Positions 1 through 6,771 of a stretch of 9,010 bases of DNA are shown here, piece by piece; within the stretch, counting starts at the first letter, position 1, and the number at the start of each line of letters is the position of its first letter. Source of the DNA: Lachnoclostridium sp. UBA933 (GTDB lineage Bacteria > Bacillota > Clostridia > Lachnospirales > Lachnospiraceae). Both the position numbers and the translations under genes were made by a program. The notes under the pieces are model-generated. The model was not told the DNA's origin and searched no databases. It was given only the letters and a program-made list of their open reading frames with translations. The stretch covers positions 24,421 to 33,430 of the forward strand of contig DBDL01000110.1 in assembly GCA_002293545.1 (NCBI GenBank), given 5' to 3'.

Positions 1-1
1 G

Positions 2-1462
2 AACGACAGCCTCCGAAGACAGACGGTTACCTACGCCGGATCCCTGACGGATGCGGTAAGGGAGCTGGCGGACGGAATGCAGACTCTGCAAAAGGAAGCA
101 AACGGGGAAATCAAGACCTCCGTAGACCGGATTAATGCGATTGCCAGAGAGATTGCAACACTTACGGAGCAAATCAACACATTGGAAAACTACGGTCCCC
201 GTGCCAATGATTTGCGGGATCAAAGAAATAATTTGCTGGATGAATTATCCGGCTTTGTTGAAATTGAAGTCGTGGAACAGCCGCCGGCAGACGGAGTGGG
301 CTTCAGTCAGTACATGATTTATATTAACGATTCCCTTTTGCTCAGCAGGGATTATGTGCGTGAATTAAGATACGAACCGAGAAGCTTCAAAAAAAATATA
401 AACGACACCGAGGGTTTATATGATCTCAGATGGAGTGACGGCGATAAGTTTAATACTGCGAATATCGAATACACCGGCTCGCTTCAGGCACTTTTTACGA
501 TGCGGGACGGCAACAATATGGAAGCCCTAAAAGGAGATTTAACTTCGATTACGACATCACCGGAGGGGAAACAGATACTGGAGATGACCAATACCAATAT
601 CAACGACCCCAATGTTTTGAATATGCCGCCGACGGATGGTATCGTTACGATAGGCGGAAGTGAATATGTATATGAAAGCTTTGAGGTTACGGTAGGCGCG
701 GACGGGAAATATACGTATACGTTTACGATGAAAAGGCAGATGACGGCACAGCAGATAAGTCATATTGACAGTCTGATTGCCAAAGGGACAGCCGTCACGG
801 CAGGCACCAATGTAGACTTCAAGGGGATTCCCTTTGTCATGAACCAATTAAACGAATTTGTCCGGACATTTTCGGAAAACTTTAATGACCAGCATAAGGC
901 AGGGTATGACTTTGAGGGTCTTGCCGGACTTGAATTCTTTAATGCAAAAGTACCGATGAGCGGAACCAATTATGAGTTCAACGACCAGAACGGATTTGTG
1001 TCGGTACCGACAGTGGCAAACGCCGGCGGTATGATGGTCGGTTCTTATTATCATATGACATGCCTGAATTTTTATGTATCCGAAGAAATTGATAAGGATC
1101 CAAGGAAAATTGCCATGAGCGATTCGGCGGATGCCGGTCACGGCAATCATGAGAACGTAAATAAGCTCTCGAATATTAAAGACATGCATGATATGTTTAT
1201 TCACGGTGCACCGGCTACTTTTTTGCAGGCATTGGTATCCGTAGTTGCCGGGGAGGGTTCCAAGGCTCAAACCTTTGCACAGACGCAGAAGTACGTCAGT
1301 TTGTCGGTTGAAAACCGAAGACTTGAAATATCCGGTGCGGATAAGGATGAAGAAGGTGAGGATTTGATTCGGTTCCAAAGTTTATTGAAGAATCAATTTA
1401 AGGTTTTATCGGTAATGAACGAAATACTAAATAAGCTGATTAATGACACCGGTGTCGGATGA
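2..1462 (+). CDS. flgK: Flagellar hook-associated protein 1 (FlgK), 5'-truncated by window edge
   Basis: FlgK is the first of two junction proteins between the rod-like hook and the flagellin filament; it is exported through the flagellar type III apparatus. The reading frame is open from base 2, so the first ATG at 77 is internal and the true start lies before the window. The visible N-terminal part is a long helical stretch with the family pattern RQTVTYAGSL, then VDRINAIAREIATLTEQI and LRDQRNNLLDELS, typical of the FlgK D1 helix and its 'D.RN.LLDELS' signature. The middle is a variable beta-rich region. The end (SVENRRLEISGADKDEEGED, then a helix closing in NEILNKLIND) matches the conserved C-terminal domain, where the family usually reads 'SGVslDEEm.nLi.yQ'; here the YQ is replaced by FQ. 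The stop is followed 30 bases later by flgL, so the two are surely co-transcribed. Identity is confident. Confidence 0.93.
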   Translation, partial: NDSLRRQTVTYAGSLTDAVRELADGMQTLQKEANGEIKTSVDRINAIAREIATLTEQINTLENYGPRANDLRDQRNNLLDELSGFVEIEVVEQPPADGVGFSQYMIYINDSLLLSRDYVRELRYEPRSFKKNINDTEGLYDLRWSDGDKFNTANIEYTGSLQALFTMRDGNNMEALKGDLTSITTSPEGKQILEMTNTNINDPNVLNMPPTDGIVTIGGSEYVYESFEVTVGADGKYTYTFTMKRQMTAQQISHIDSLIAKGTAVTAGTNVDFKGIPFVMNQLNEFVRTFSENFNDQHKAGYDFEGLAGLEFFNAKVPMSGTNYEFNDQNGFVSVPTVANAGGMMVGSYYHMTCLNFYVSEEIDKDPRKIAMSDSADAGHGNHENVNKLSNIKDMHDMFIHGAPATFLQALVSVVAGEGSKAQTFAQTQKYVSLSVENRRLEISGADKDEEGEDLIRFQSLLKNQFKVLSVMNEILNKLINDTGVG

Positions 1463-1492
1463 GTAAGTTTGTAATAATGGAGGGGTAAGGTT

Positions 1493-2992
1493 ATGAGGAT
1501 AACAGGGACAATGATGATGAACAATGCCTTGAGGCATATGGAAAAAGCCAGGGTGGCGCATAACAAGTATATGGAGCAGGAGGCAGAAGGAAAAAAGATA
1601 TTGAGAGCCTCCGATGATCCGATTATTGCGGTGCGTTCGTTGAAATACCGTACAAAAATCAGTGAATTGGATCAATATTTATCTAAAAACATACCGGATG
1701 CAAGTTCATGGATGTCGTCGACAGATGATGTGCTGCGTAACGTAGCCGATATCCTGATCAGGATGAACACAGTATGTGAACATGGGCAAAACGGGGATAC
1801 GGAACCGGAAGACAGGGATAAAGACTTGGAGGAACTGATACAGCGCGTCGGGGAAATCTTTGAGAACAATGCAAACCAGAAGAGCGCAGACCGGTATTTA
1901 TTTACCGGATATCGGACGGATGTCCCGTTGTTATTTGAAAGAAACACAGACCATTTACAGTATAATATCACGGAGAATTTTGTTCCGTCGGATATCCTTC
2001 CGTTTACTTATGCATACGGCGGTAAGGCTTACGACCCTGCCGTAACGGATATCAGGGAATATACAGATGACCTGCCGAAATCAAACAGAACGCATGTCAT
2101 GATGCTGTCATATGATAATCTGGATACCGGCGTTGTTCCCACAGTCCAATATAAGAATAAGGGGGATGCTCCGGGAGATCCGCCGAATGTATTGGCGGTA
2201 ACTGTGAAATCCATTACTCCCGGCGCCGGAGAAAAATACAATGAATGTTATAATCCGGGACCGGATGAAGTATATTTTATTCCGGAAACCGGTGAGTTGG
2301 TATACGGGGAGAATACCTATGCAGCAATAAGCGAAGCGGCAAGCATAGCCGTTGATTATCAGAAAACAAATTTTGAAAAAAACGAGATCCGCCCCGAACA
2401 TTATTTTAACTGTACGGCAACAAATACGGATACCGGAACGGTAATACCATACAGGGAACCGGAAAACCAAAAGATCAATTACCAGATAAATTTCAGCCAG
2501 ACCTTGACGGTGAATACATTGGCTTGCAATGCATTTGACACGTCAATCCGAAGAGCGGTCGACCGCATCGTAAGTGTTCAGGATGAGGTAAAGGCGACAA
2601 AAGCTGCGATTGAAAAAATAGATAAGGATATTGAAGCCGGTTTGGGTGATCCGGCAATATTGAAGCAAGTGAAAAGCCAGTTGGAGGATAAGCTGAAAAT
2701 ACAGGATAGAATGTATCTTGATGCCTTTGGGGATGCTTCTATGATTTTACAGGCGGCACAGAGTACGGTAGGTATCGAATCCTCCAGCGTAGGAGCAAGG
2801 GTGAACCGTCTTGAATCTACCGAGGCAATGCTGACAGAGCAGGAAACCAACTTTACAGAGGCGTTGTCGGACAATGAAGACGTAGAGTTGGGTGAAGCGC
2901 TGATTCGTGTAAATGAGGCGTATCTGTTATATAATATAACATTACAGGCAACATCTAAAATTCTTGGAAATTCACTATTGGATTTTATTTGA
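1493..2992 (+). CDS. flgL: Flagellar hook-associated protein 3 (FlgL), enlarged
   Basis: FlgL is the second hook-filament junction protein, assembled on FlgK and below the first flagellin. The start ATG at 1493 has a strong site GGAGGGG at 1479-1485. Residues 1 to about 145 are helical and carry family features: MRITGTMMMNNALRHMEKAR at the start, then ILRASDDPIIAVRSLKYR and, near 135-145, LFTGYRTDVP (family 'ylFsG..t...P'). The C-terminal helices (from about 345) end in LGNSLLDFI, equivalent to the usual 'SLLdyl'. At 499 residues it is well above the roughly 300 of the B. subtilis and E. coli proteins; the excess is a beta-rich middle domain (about 145-345, including EVYFIPETGELVYGENTY). It contains a few cysteines, unusual in exported axial proteins. 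Position directly after flgK supports the call. The function of the extra domain is unknown; a surface-exposed domain is likely. Confidence 0.93.
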   Translation: MRITGTMMMNNALRHMEKARVAHNKYMEQEAEGKKILRASDDPIIAVRSLKYRTKISELDQYLSKNIPDASSWMSSTDDVLRNVADILIRMNTVCEHGQNGDTEPEDRDKDLEELIQRVGEIFENNANQKSADRYLFTGYRTDVPLLFERNTDHLQYNITENFVPSDILPFTYAYGGKAYDPAVTDIREYTDDLPKSNRTHVMMLSYDNLDTGVVPTVQYKNKGDAPGDPPNVLAVTVKSITPGAGEKYNECYNPGPDEVYFIPETGELVYGENTYAAISEAASIAVDYQKTNFEKNEIRPEHYFNCTATNTDTGTVIPYREPENQKINYQINFSQTLTVNTLACNAFDTSIRRAVDRIVSVQDEVKATKAAIEKIDKDIEAGLGDPAILKQVKSQLEDKLKIQDRMYLDAFGDASMILQAAQSTVGIESSSVGARVNRLESTEAMLTEQETNFTEALSDNEDVELGEALIRVNEAYLLYNITLQATSKILGNSLLDFI

Positions 2993-3017
2993 TAATGGTG
3001 TATGATAGGGATACAAT
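2989..3017 (+). promoter_or_regulatory. Putative sigma-A promoter for fliW-csrA
   Basis: TTGATA at 2989-2994 and TACAAT at 3012-3017 are separated by exactly 17 bases. Each hexamer matches 5 of 6 positions of the housekeeping consensus TTGACA/TATAAT. The -35 box overlaps the flgL stop codon. Transcription would start near 3024, leaving a leader of about 23 bases before fliW. No terminator is visible between flgL and fliW, so this would be an internal promoter adding to read-through. It is predicted from sequence only; such matches arise by chance in AT-rich DNA. Confidence 0.45.
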
Positions 3018-3046
3018 AAGATATACGAGAAAGGATGTGAACAGAT

Positions 3047-3517
3047 ATGCTCATAAAAACCAGATGTTTTGGTGAAATTGATTTGGAAGAGGACAAAATT
3101 TTAACTTTTGAGCGCGGATTGATAGGATTTGAAAATTGCAGGCAGTTTACCATTTTATATGATAATGAAGAAGGAACGGTATCGGAAAATCCGGGAAGTA
3201 TATCGTGGCTGCAAAGCATTGAGGAACCGGGGCTGGCATTGCCGATTGTGAATCCCTTATTTGTGAAACCGGATTATAATCCAATCGTAGAGGATGAGCT
3301 TCTCAGGCATATCGGTGAGCTGACGGAAACGAACGTTGTTTTATTTCTCGCATTAAATGTGCCGGAAAATCTTGAAAAAATGACTGTTAATCTAATGGCT
3401 CCGCTTATTATCAATGCGGATACAAAGTGCGGGGCACAGATTATTGTTGAAAATGACGACTATCCGATAAAGTTCAACGTTTACGAAACCTTCAAAAAAA
3501 ATAAGGAGGGCGAGTAG
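3047..3517 (+). CDS. fliW: Flagellar assembly factor FliW (CsrA antagonist)
   Basis: FliW is a small cytoplasmic protein that binds either flagellin or CsrA. In B. subtilis, flagellin sequesters FliW until it is exported; free FliW then inhibits CsrA and lets flagellin be translated. The 156-residue length is normal for the family. Visible signatures are FERGLIGFE at about 21-29, SWLQSIEEPGLALPIVNP beginning near 53 (family 'LQS.e.p.laF.v..P'), and NLMAPLIIN at 115-123. The start ATG at 3047 follows AAAGGATGTG at 3030-3039. The ribosome binding site of csrA (GGAGGG, 3505-3510) lies inside the last codons of fliW, and the stop is one base before the csrA start, so translation of the two is probably coupled. 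Identity is very secure. Confidence 0.96.
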   Translation: MLIKTRCFGEIDLEEDKILTFERGLIGFENCRQFTILYDNEEGTVSENPGSISWLQSIEEPGLALPIVNPLFVKPDYNPIVEDELLRHIGELTETNVVLFLALNVPENLEKMTVNLMAPLIINADTKCGAQIIVENDDYPIKFNVYETFKKNKEGE

Positions 3518-3518
3518 T

Positions 3519-3740
3519 ATGTTGGCATTGGCAAGAAAAGTAAATGAAAGCATTGTGATTAACAATGATATTGAGATTACCGTATTGGATATCAAAGGGG
3601 ATCAGGTAAAGCTTGGGGTCGCCGCACCAAAGACGATACCGGTTTACCGGAAAGAAATTTATATCCAGATTCAAGAAGCAAATAAAGAAGCGGCGGATCA
3701 TACCCCTACGCCGGAAGATTTCAATAAATTATTTAAGTAG
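3519..3740 (+). CDS. csrA: Carbon storage regulator / translational repressor CsrA
   Basis: CsrA is a homodimeric RNA-binding protein that recognises GGA in hairpin loops, often over a Shine-Dalgarno sequence, and blocks translation. The 73-residue product begins MLALARKVNESIVIN and contains IEITVLDIKGDQVKLGV and the strand VYRKEIYIQI, all standard for the family. The RNA-contact residues known from E. coli CsrA are present: L4, R6, V42 and R44. N55, the residue whose change frees B. subtilis CsrA from FliW control, is also present, and the C-terminal tail is extended as in FliW-responsive CsrA proteins. The start follows the fliW stop by one base. The likely targets in the window are the two flagellin leaders (hairpins at 7719-7734 and 8764-8779), with weaker candidates before fliW, flaG and fliD. 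A terminator hairpin follows at 3768-3801. Confidence 0.97.
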   Translation: MLALARKVNESIVINNDIEITVLDIKGDQVKLGVAAPKTIPVYRKEIYIQIQEANKEAADHTPTPEDFNKLFK

Positions 3741-3767
3741 ATGATATTAGAATGTCTGAAAAGCGCG

Positions 3768-3801
3768 AAAATCTCCTGCTCTCAAGAAACAGGGGATTTT
3801 T
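3768..3801 (+). terminator. Rho-independent terminator after csrA
   Basis: AAAATCTCCTG (3768-3778) pairs with CAGGGGATTTT (3790-3800) over 11 positions, with one T-G wobble at 3774/3794, around an 11-base loop. The 3' arm ends in a run of five T at 3797-3801, and the arms begin with A, which would also let it act from the other strand. It lies 28 bases after the csrA stop and just before a sigma-28 promoter, so it marks the end of the flgK-flgL-fliW-csrA unit. Confidence 0.75.
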
Positions 3802-3825
3802 GCTGACGATAGATCAAAATTAAGG

Positions 3826-3853
3826 TAAATATTTTTTAGGAAACAGCCGATAT
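3826..3853 (+). promoter_or_regulatory. Sigma-28 (SigD/FliA type) promoter for flaG-fliD-fliS
   Basis: TAAA at 3826-3829 and GCCGATAT at 3846-3853 are separated by 16 bases. The known flagellar sigma consensus is TAAA, about 15 bases, then GCCGATAT/A, so both boxes are perfect with a spacer one base long. Transcription would begin near 3860, giving a leader of about 125 bases before the flaG start. It sits immediately behind the csrA terminator, as expected for the promoter of a separate late operon. Confidence 0.7.
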
Positions 3854-3870
3854 TATCAGTAAGGAATTAG

Positions 3871-3911
3871 TGTACTTATTTGTACATATTCATAGTGAGG
3901 ATTTTTTTCAC
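3871..3911 (+). other. Two small hairpins in the flaG leader
   Basis: TGTAC (3871-3875) pairs with GTACA (3882-3886) around a TTATTT loop. Next, GTGA (3895-3898) pairs with TCAC (3908-3911) around a 9-base loop that begins GGAT. The second could present GGA to CsrA, but the stem is only 4 base pairs. Both lie in the predicted leader downstream of the sigma-28 promoter. The structures are short and could be chance. Confidence 0.3.
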
Positions 3912-3926
3912 ACAATCATTATTATA

Positions 3927-3980
3927 ACATGGAGGTTTTGAGGTGAAATCACTCACGGAAATCAATAACACATGGAGGTG
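3927..3980 (+). promoter_or_regulatory. Tandem ribosome binding sites before flaG
   Basis: The block ACATGGAGGT occurs at 3927-3936 and again at 3970-3979; with flanking bases it is ATAACATGGAGGT against ATAACACATGGAGGT. The second copy, GGAGGTG at 3974-3980, is 6 bases from the ATG at 3987 and decides the flaG start: the earlier in-frame ATG at 3972 is part of this ribosome binding site and has no site of its own upstream. The first copy sits 7 bases before a GTG at 3943 that opens a different frame overlapping flaG. Confidence 0.65.
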
Positions 3981-3986
3981 CATGAT

Positions 3987-4391
3987 ATGGATATCGAGGC
4001 AATTGGTAGTAACGTTGGAAACGGCGCCGTGTCAAAACCCGCAAAGGTGCAGTCGCAGCCGCAGGTACAAGCACAGCAGCCCTCCAATGTACGTGTCGAT
4101 GAAAGTGCGTATGCTGGACATGAAAGGAAATCTGGTAATACCGAGCAAAAAGGCGATGCTGAAAGGCAGCTTTCAGAAAGTACGGTGCGTGAAGCGGTAA
4201 GCAGTGCCAATTCAAGATTGAGTTCGACAAGGTGTGAGTTTTCTTATCATAAAGGAACGCATCGGGTATCAATCAAAGTATTTGATAAAGAGTCGGATGA
4301 GATTATCCGCGAAATACCACCGGAAAAGTCTTTAGAGATGCTTCAGAAGATGTGGGAATTAGCAGGACTTTTCGTGGACACCAAAAAGTAA
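3987..4391 (+). CDS. flaG: FlaG family flagellar protein
   Basis: FlaG proteins are small, usually encoded before fliD, and affect filament length in some bacteria; their mechanism is not settled. The product is 134 residues from the ATG at 3987, chosen because the GGAGGTG at 3974-3980 is correctly spaced for it. The first 75 or so residues are low-complexity and rich in Q, S, N and A, and probably disordered. The C-terminal half is the FlaG domain: CEFSYHKGTHRVSIKVFDKE, then IREIPPEK at 107-114 and WELAGLFVDTKK at the end, matching the family pattern 'V.V.D..TgEvIRqIPpE..l.l......GLlvD'. It begins the sigma-28 operon flaG-fliD-fliS-(fliT-like), the same order as yvyC-fliD-fliS-fliT in B. subtilis. 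Confidence 0.9.
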   Translation: MDIEAIGSNVGNGAVSKPAKVQSQPQVQAQQPSNVRVDESAYAGHERKSGNTEQKGDAERQLSESTVREAVSSANSRLSSTRCEFSYHKGTHRVSIKVFDKESDEIIREIPPEKSLEMLQKMWELAGLFVDTKK

Positions 4392-4398
4392 CGAAGAT

Positions 4399-4472
4399 GA
4401 CAATACAAGCCAGTATAGGATGAGTTGTCGGCACGTCCCCGCAAGGGGATTGCGTTCCTTTGTAAAGGAAAC
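4399..4472 (+). other. Structured flaG-fliD intergenic leader (hairpins)
   Basis: The 98-base gap between flaG and fliD holds consecutive inverted repeats. GCA-C-GTCCCC (4431-4440) pairs with GGGGATTGC (4445-4453) around the tetraloop GCAA, giving 9 pairs with one bulged C at 4434 and one G-T pair. TTCCTT (4455-4460) pairs with AAGGAA (4465-4470) around TGTA. A weaker outer pairing, GACAA (4399-4403) with TTGTC (4425-4429), encloses an unpaired AGGATG at 4417-4422. There is no T-run, so these are not typical terminators. They could protect the mRNA ends, tune fliD translation, or bind CsrA. No known riboswitch was recognised. Confidence 0.5.
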
Positions 4473-4489
4473 AGAATGGAGGGTATAAA

Positions 4490-6721
4490 ATGGCACTAAG
4501 AATGATGGGATTAGCATCCAATATGGATACGGAGTCTATCGTAAAAGAGCTTATGATGGCGAAATCAGCCAAGAAAACAAAAATAGAGCAAAGAAAAACA
4601 AAACTGGAGTGGAAAAAGGAAGTATGGGCAGACCTAAATACCAAGCTGATGAATCTGTTTACAAAACAGGTATCAAAAATGAGATTTCAGTCTGCTGCCA
4701 TGTACGGAGCCAAAAAAGTATCTTCATCCCATGAAGCGTTGGCGACGGCAACGGCAATCTCATCGGCGACAAACGGAAGTTACCGTATGCAGGTTCAAAG
4801 CGTGGCATCCGCTCAATATTTAACAGGAAGCAAGGTTACGCAAGACAGAAACGGCGAAAAAGTAACCGGCGAAACAAGATTAACCGATATGGATCCCAAT
4901 TTGCTGAATAAGGGGATATCAATAAAAAACGGTGACAAAGAGGTGACTTTCCAAGTCCGGAGTGACGCAACCGTGAGTGATTTTGTAGCGGCATTGAAAG
5001 AAGCCGGATTAAATGCAAATTATGACGAGTCACAGGGACGTTTCTTTATTACAGGGAAAGAGAGCGGAGTGGAGAATGCCTTTTCCATTACCACAACCTC
5101 GCTTTCGGCAGCAGAAGTAAATGCAAGAAAAGCCTTGGATGACGCACTTGATTTTAATAATCTCAGTGCGGAAGGAAAAGCAGCCGTAAACGCCGCGTTT
5201 GATACATTATCTTCATTAAACGGCACACCGGAAGAAAATCAGGAAACGATTGATTCCGTCATTGAGTCCCTGACCAATGCCGGTTACGCAAAACAGACGG
5301 CAGATATAACGGATGCAGCTACAAAAGTATTAAGAGCACAGCTTTATAATGAGAATGTAGGCGAAGTCAGTCAGGAAGTACGGAAAAAATATTATGAAAC
5401 AGACGCAGACGGCAATGTTACCGGCGCAATCAAACAGGAGTTAGTAGATAAATATGGAAATGAATATGATGCTTTAACTCCGGAAGAACGTGCAGGTCTG
5501 TCAAGAGAGGATTATATTCAGTTTTCGGTTGATCCGTTGGTTGAAAAAGATGTCAAAGAGGCTACTCTTGCAAAAGTAAATGATTTGATTGCCAACGATG
5601 AGGATGCAAAGCAAAGATTGGAAGCTTTAAAATTAGACGGAGTATCGGATTTGAGTACATTTCCGGCTTATCAGGTCACAGAGTTCGGACTGACGACATT
5701 TGACGGTACGAGCGTCAAAACAAGGGCGGCATTGGAAGCAACCGTAACCTCGTTGGTAGACGACTACGTAAACGTTGCAGACCGCGGTTCCGCAACAGAC
5801 GGTTCCGCACTAAACGCTTTGGGATTAACCGATATCGCTGTTGACGATACCGGAGCACATGCGGTAGGAACACAGCCGGGCGGCATGGCATTGGTTTCTT
5901 CTTCCGACAGTGTCGTGACCTTGAATGGTGCGAATTTGTCCTCCTCCTCCTCGGTCATTACCGTAAACGGTTTGTCGGTGGAATTAAAGGGAGAAACCGC
6001 TGTCGGTGAAACGATTACGTTTACCGTATCCAATGACAATACCGCTACAGTTGACGCCGTAAAGGATTTTATCAAAGAGTACAATGCGATTGTGAAAGAG
6101 ATGACCACTTTATTTAAGGCACCGTCTGCCAAAGGGTACGAACCGCTGACCGATGATGAGAAAGAGGGAATGTCGGAAGCACAGATCGAAAAATGGGAAA
6201 AGAAGATAAAAGACGCTTCTCTGAGAAACGATTCCCAATTAGGAGATCTGATGAGCAGTATGCGCATGGCACTCCAGACGACGGTTGAGATCGACGGCAA
6301 GAAATATTCTCTTTCCACATTTGGTATTGTAACATCAGCGATGATGAGTGAAAACGGTATGTTGCATCTTTCCGGTGATCCGGATGATCCTTCCTTTGCG
6401 GCAGAAAATGATTTACTGATGAAAGCATTGGAAAAAGACCCGGAGCTTGTTGCCAAGGCATTATCGGGAATTACACAGAATCTTTATAAAACGATGTCGG
6501 ATAAAATGGCAGGCAGCAGGGTAAAAAGTGCATTCACGTTCTATAATGATAAGTCAATGGATGCGGAAATAAAAACGTTTGACGAACAGATCAAGGACTG
6601 GACAAAACGCTTGGAGCGGCAAGAAGATATGTTCTACAAACAGTTTACGGCGATGGAAAAGTCAATGGCACAGCTGCAAGCGCAGATGAATTCATTGTCA
6701 GGATTATTTGGAAGTAATTAA
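4490..6721 (+). CDS. fliD: Flagellar filament capping protein FliD, enlarged
   Basis: FliD forms the cap at the filament tip and promotes folding of exported flagellin; it can also act in adhesion. The start ATG at 4490 follows GGAGGG at 4478-4483. The N-terminus (LRMMGLASNMDTESIVKELM) matches the family 'GLaSGlDt..Iv..Lm', followed by a helical stretch and a domain with NGSYRMQVQSVASAQYL. The C-terminal FliD domain runs from about 480 (SSVITVNGLSVELKG, then VDAVKDFIKEYNAIVKEM) to a long terminal coiled coil ending LSGLFGSN. At 743 residues it is much longer than B. subtilis FliD (about 500). The excess is a mostly helical, acidic stretch at about 207-440, placed between SGVENAFSITTT and LNALGLTDI, the tip-facing variable region of FliD. 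No homology was recognised for the insert. The downstream neighbour is fliS after 50 bases. Confidence 0.95.
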   Translation: MALRMMGLASNMDTESIVKELMMAKSAKKTKIEQRKTKLEWKKEVWADLNTKLMNLFTKQVSKMRFQSAAMYGAKKVSSSHEALATATAISSATNGSYRMQVQSVASAQYLTGSKVTQDRNGEKVTGETRLTDMDPNLLNKGISIKNGDKEVTFQVRSDATVSDFVAALKEAGLNANYDESQGRFFITGKESGVENAFSITTTSLSAAEVNARKALDDALDFNNLSAEGKAAVNAAFDTLSSLNGTPEENQETIDSVIESLTNAGYAKQTADITDAATKVLRAQLYNENVGEVSQEVRKKYYETDADGNVTGAIKQELVDKYGNEYDALTPEERAGLSREDYIQFSVDPLVEKDVKEATLAKVNDLIANDEDAKQRLEALKLDGVSDLSTFPAYQVTEFGLTTFDGTSVKTRAALEATVTSLVDDYVNVADRGSATDGSALNALGLTDIAVDDTGAHAVGTQPGGMALVSSSDSVVTLNGANLSSSSSVITVNGLSVELKGETAVGETITFTVSNDNTATVDAVKDFIKEYNAIVKEMTTLFKAPSAKGYEPLTDDEKEGMSEAQIEKWEKKIKDASLRNDSQLGDLMSSMRMALQTTVEIDGKKYSLSTFGIVTSAMMSENGMLHLSGDPDDPSFAAENDLLMKALEKDPELVAKALSGITQNLYKTMSDKMAGSRVKSAFTFYNDKSMDAEIKTFDEQIKDWTKRLERQEDMFYKQFTAMEKSMAQLQAQMNSLSGLFGSN

Positions 6722-6771
6722 CACAAAAAATAAATACAAAAATTTCTGAAACATTCGGGGGGAAGTTATAA

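Noticed and set aside
848..1378. 176-codon minus-strand frame inside flgK
   Set aside because: Antisense to the conserved FlgK C-terminal region, with no supporting motif.
2578..3219. 213-codon minus-strand frame spanning the flgL end and fliW start
   Set aside because: It overlaps two conserved genes in antisense, is serine/isoleucine-rich like other reverse shadows, and shows no family motif.
3943..4200. 85-codon frame from GTG 3943 as a gene
   Set aside because: Although it has a good ribosome binding site, most of it is flaG in another frame, and the product has scattered C, W and R with no domain. Kept only as a translation-control observation.
4392..4489. A c-di-GMP or other known riboswitch before fliD
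   Set aside because: The hairpins lack the conserved core of c-di-GMP-I riboswitches or any other class I can recall, and there is no terminator T-run.
5939..5953. TCC repeat in fliD as a phase-variable microsatellite
   Set aside because: Only four TCC units plus TCG, in frame, coding five serines at a position where FliD is naturally serine-rich; changes would not shift the frame.
5764..6456. 230-codon open frame on the minus strand inside fliD
   Set aside because: It is antisense to strongly conserved fliD coding sequence, has no recognised domain and no plausible ribosome binding context; a shadow frame.
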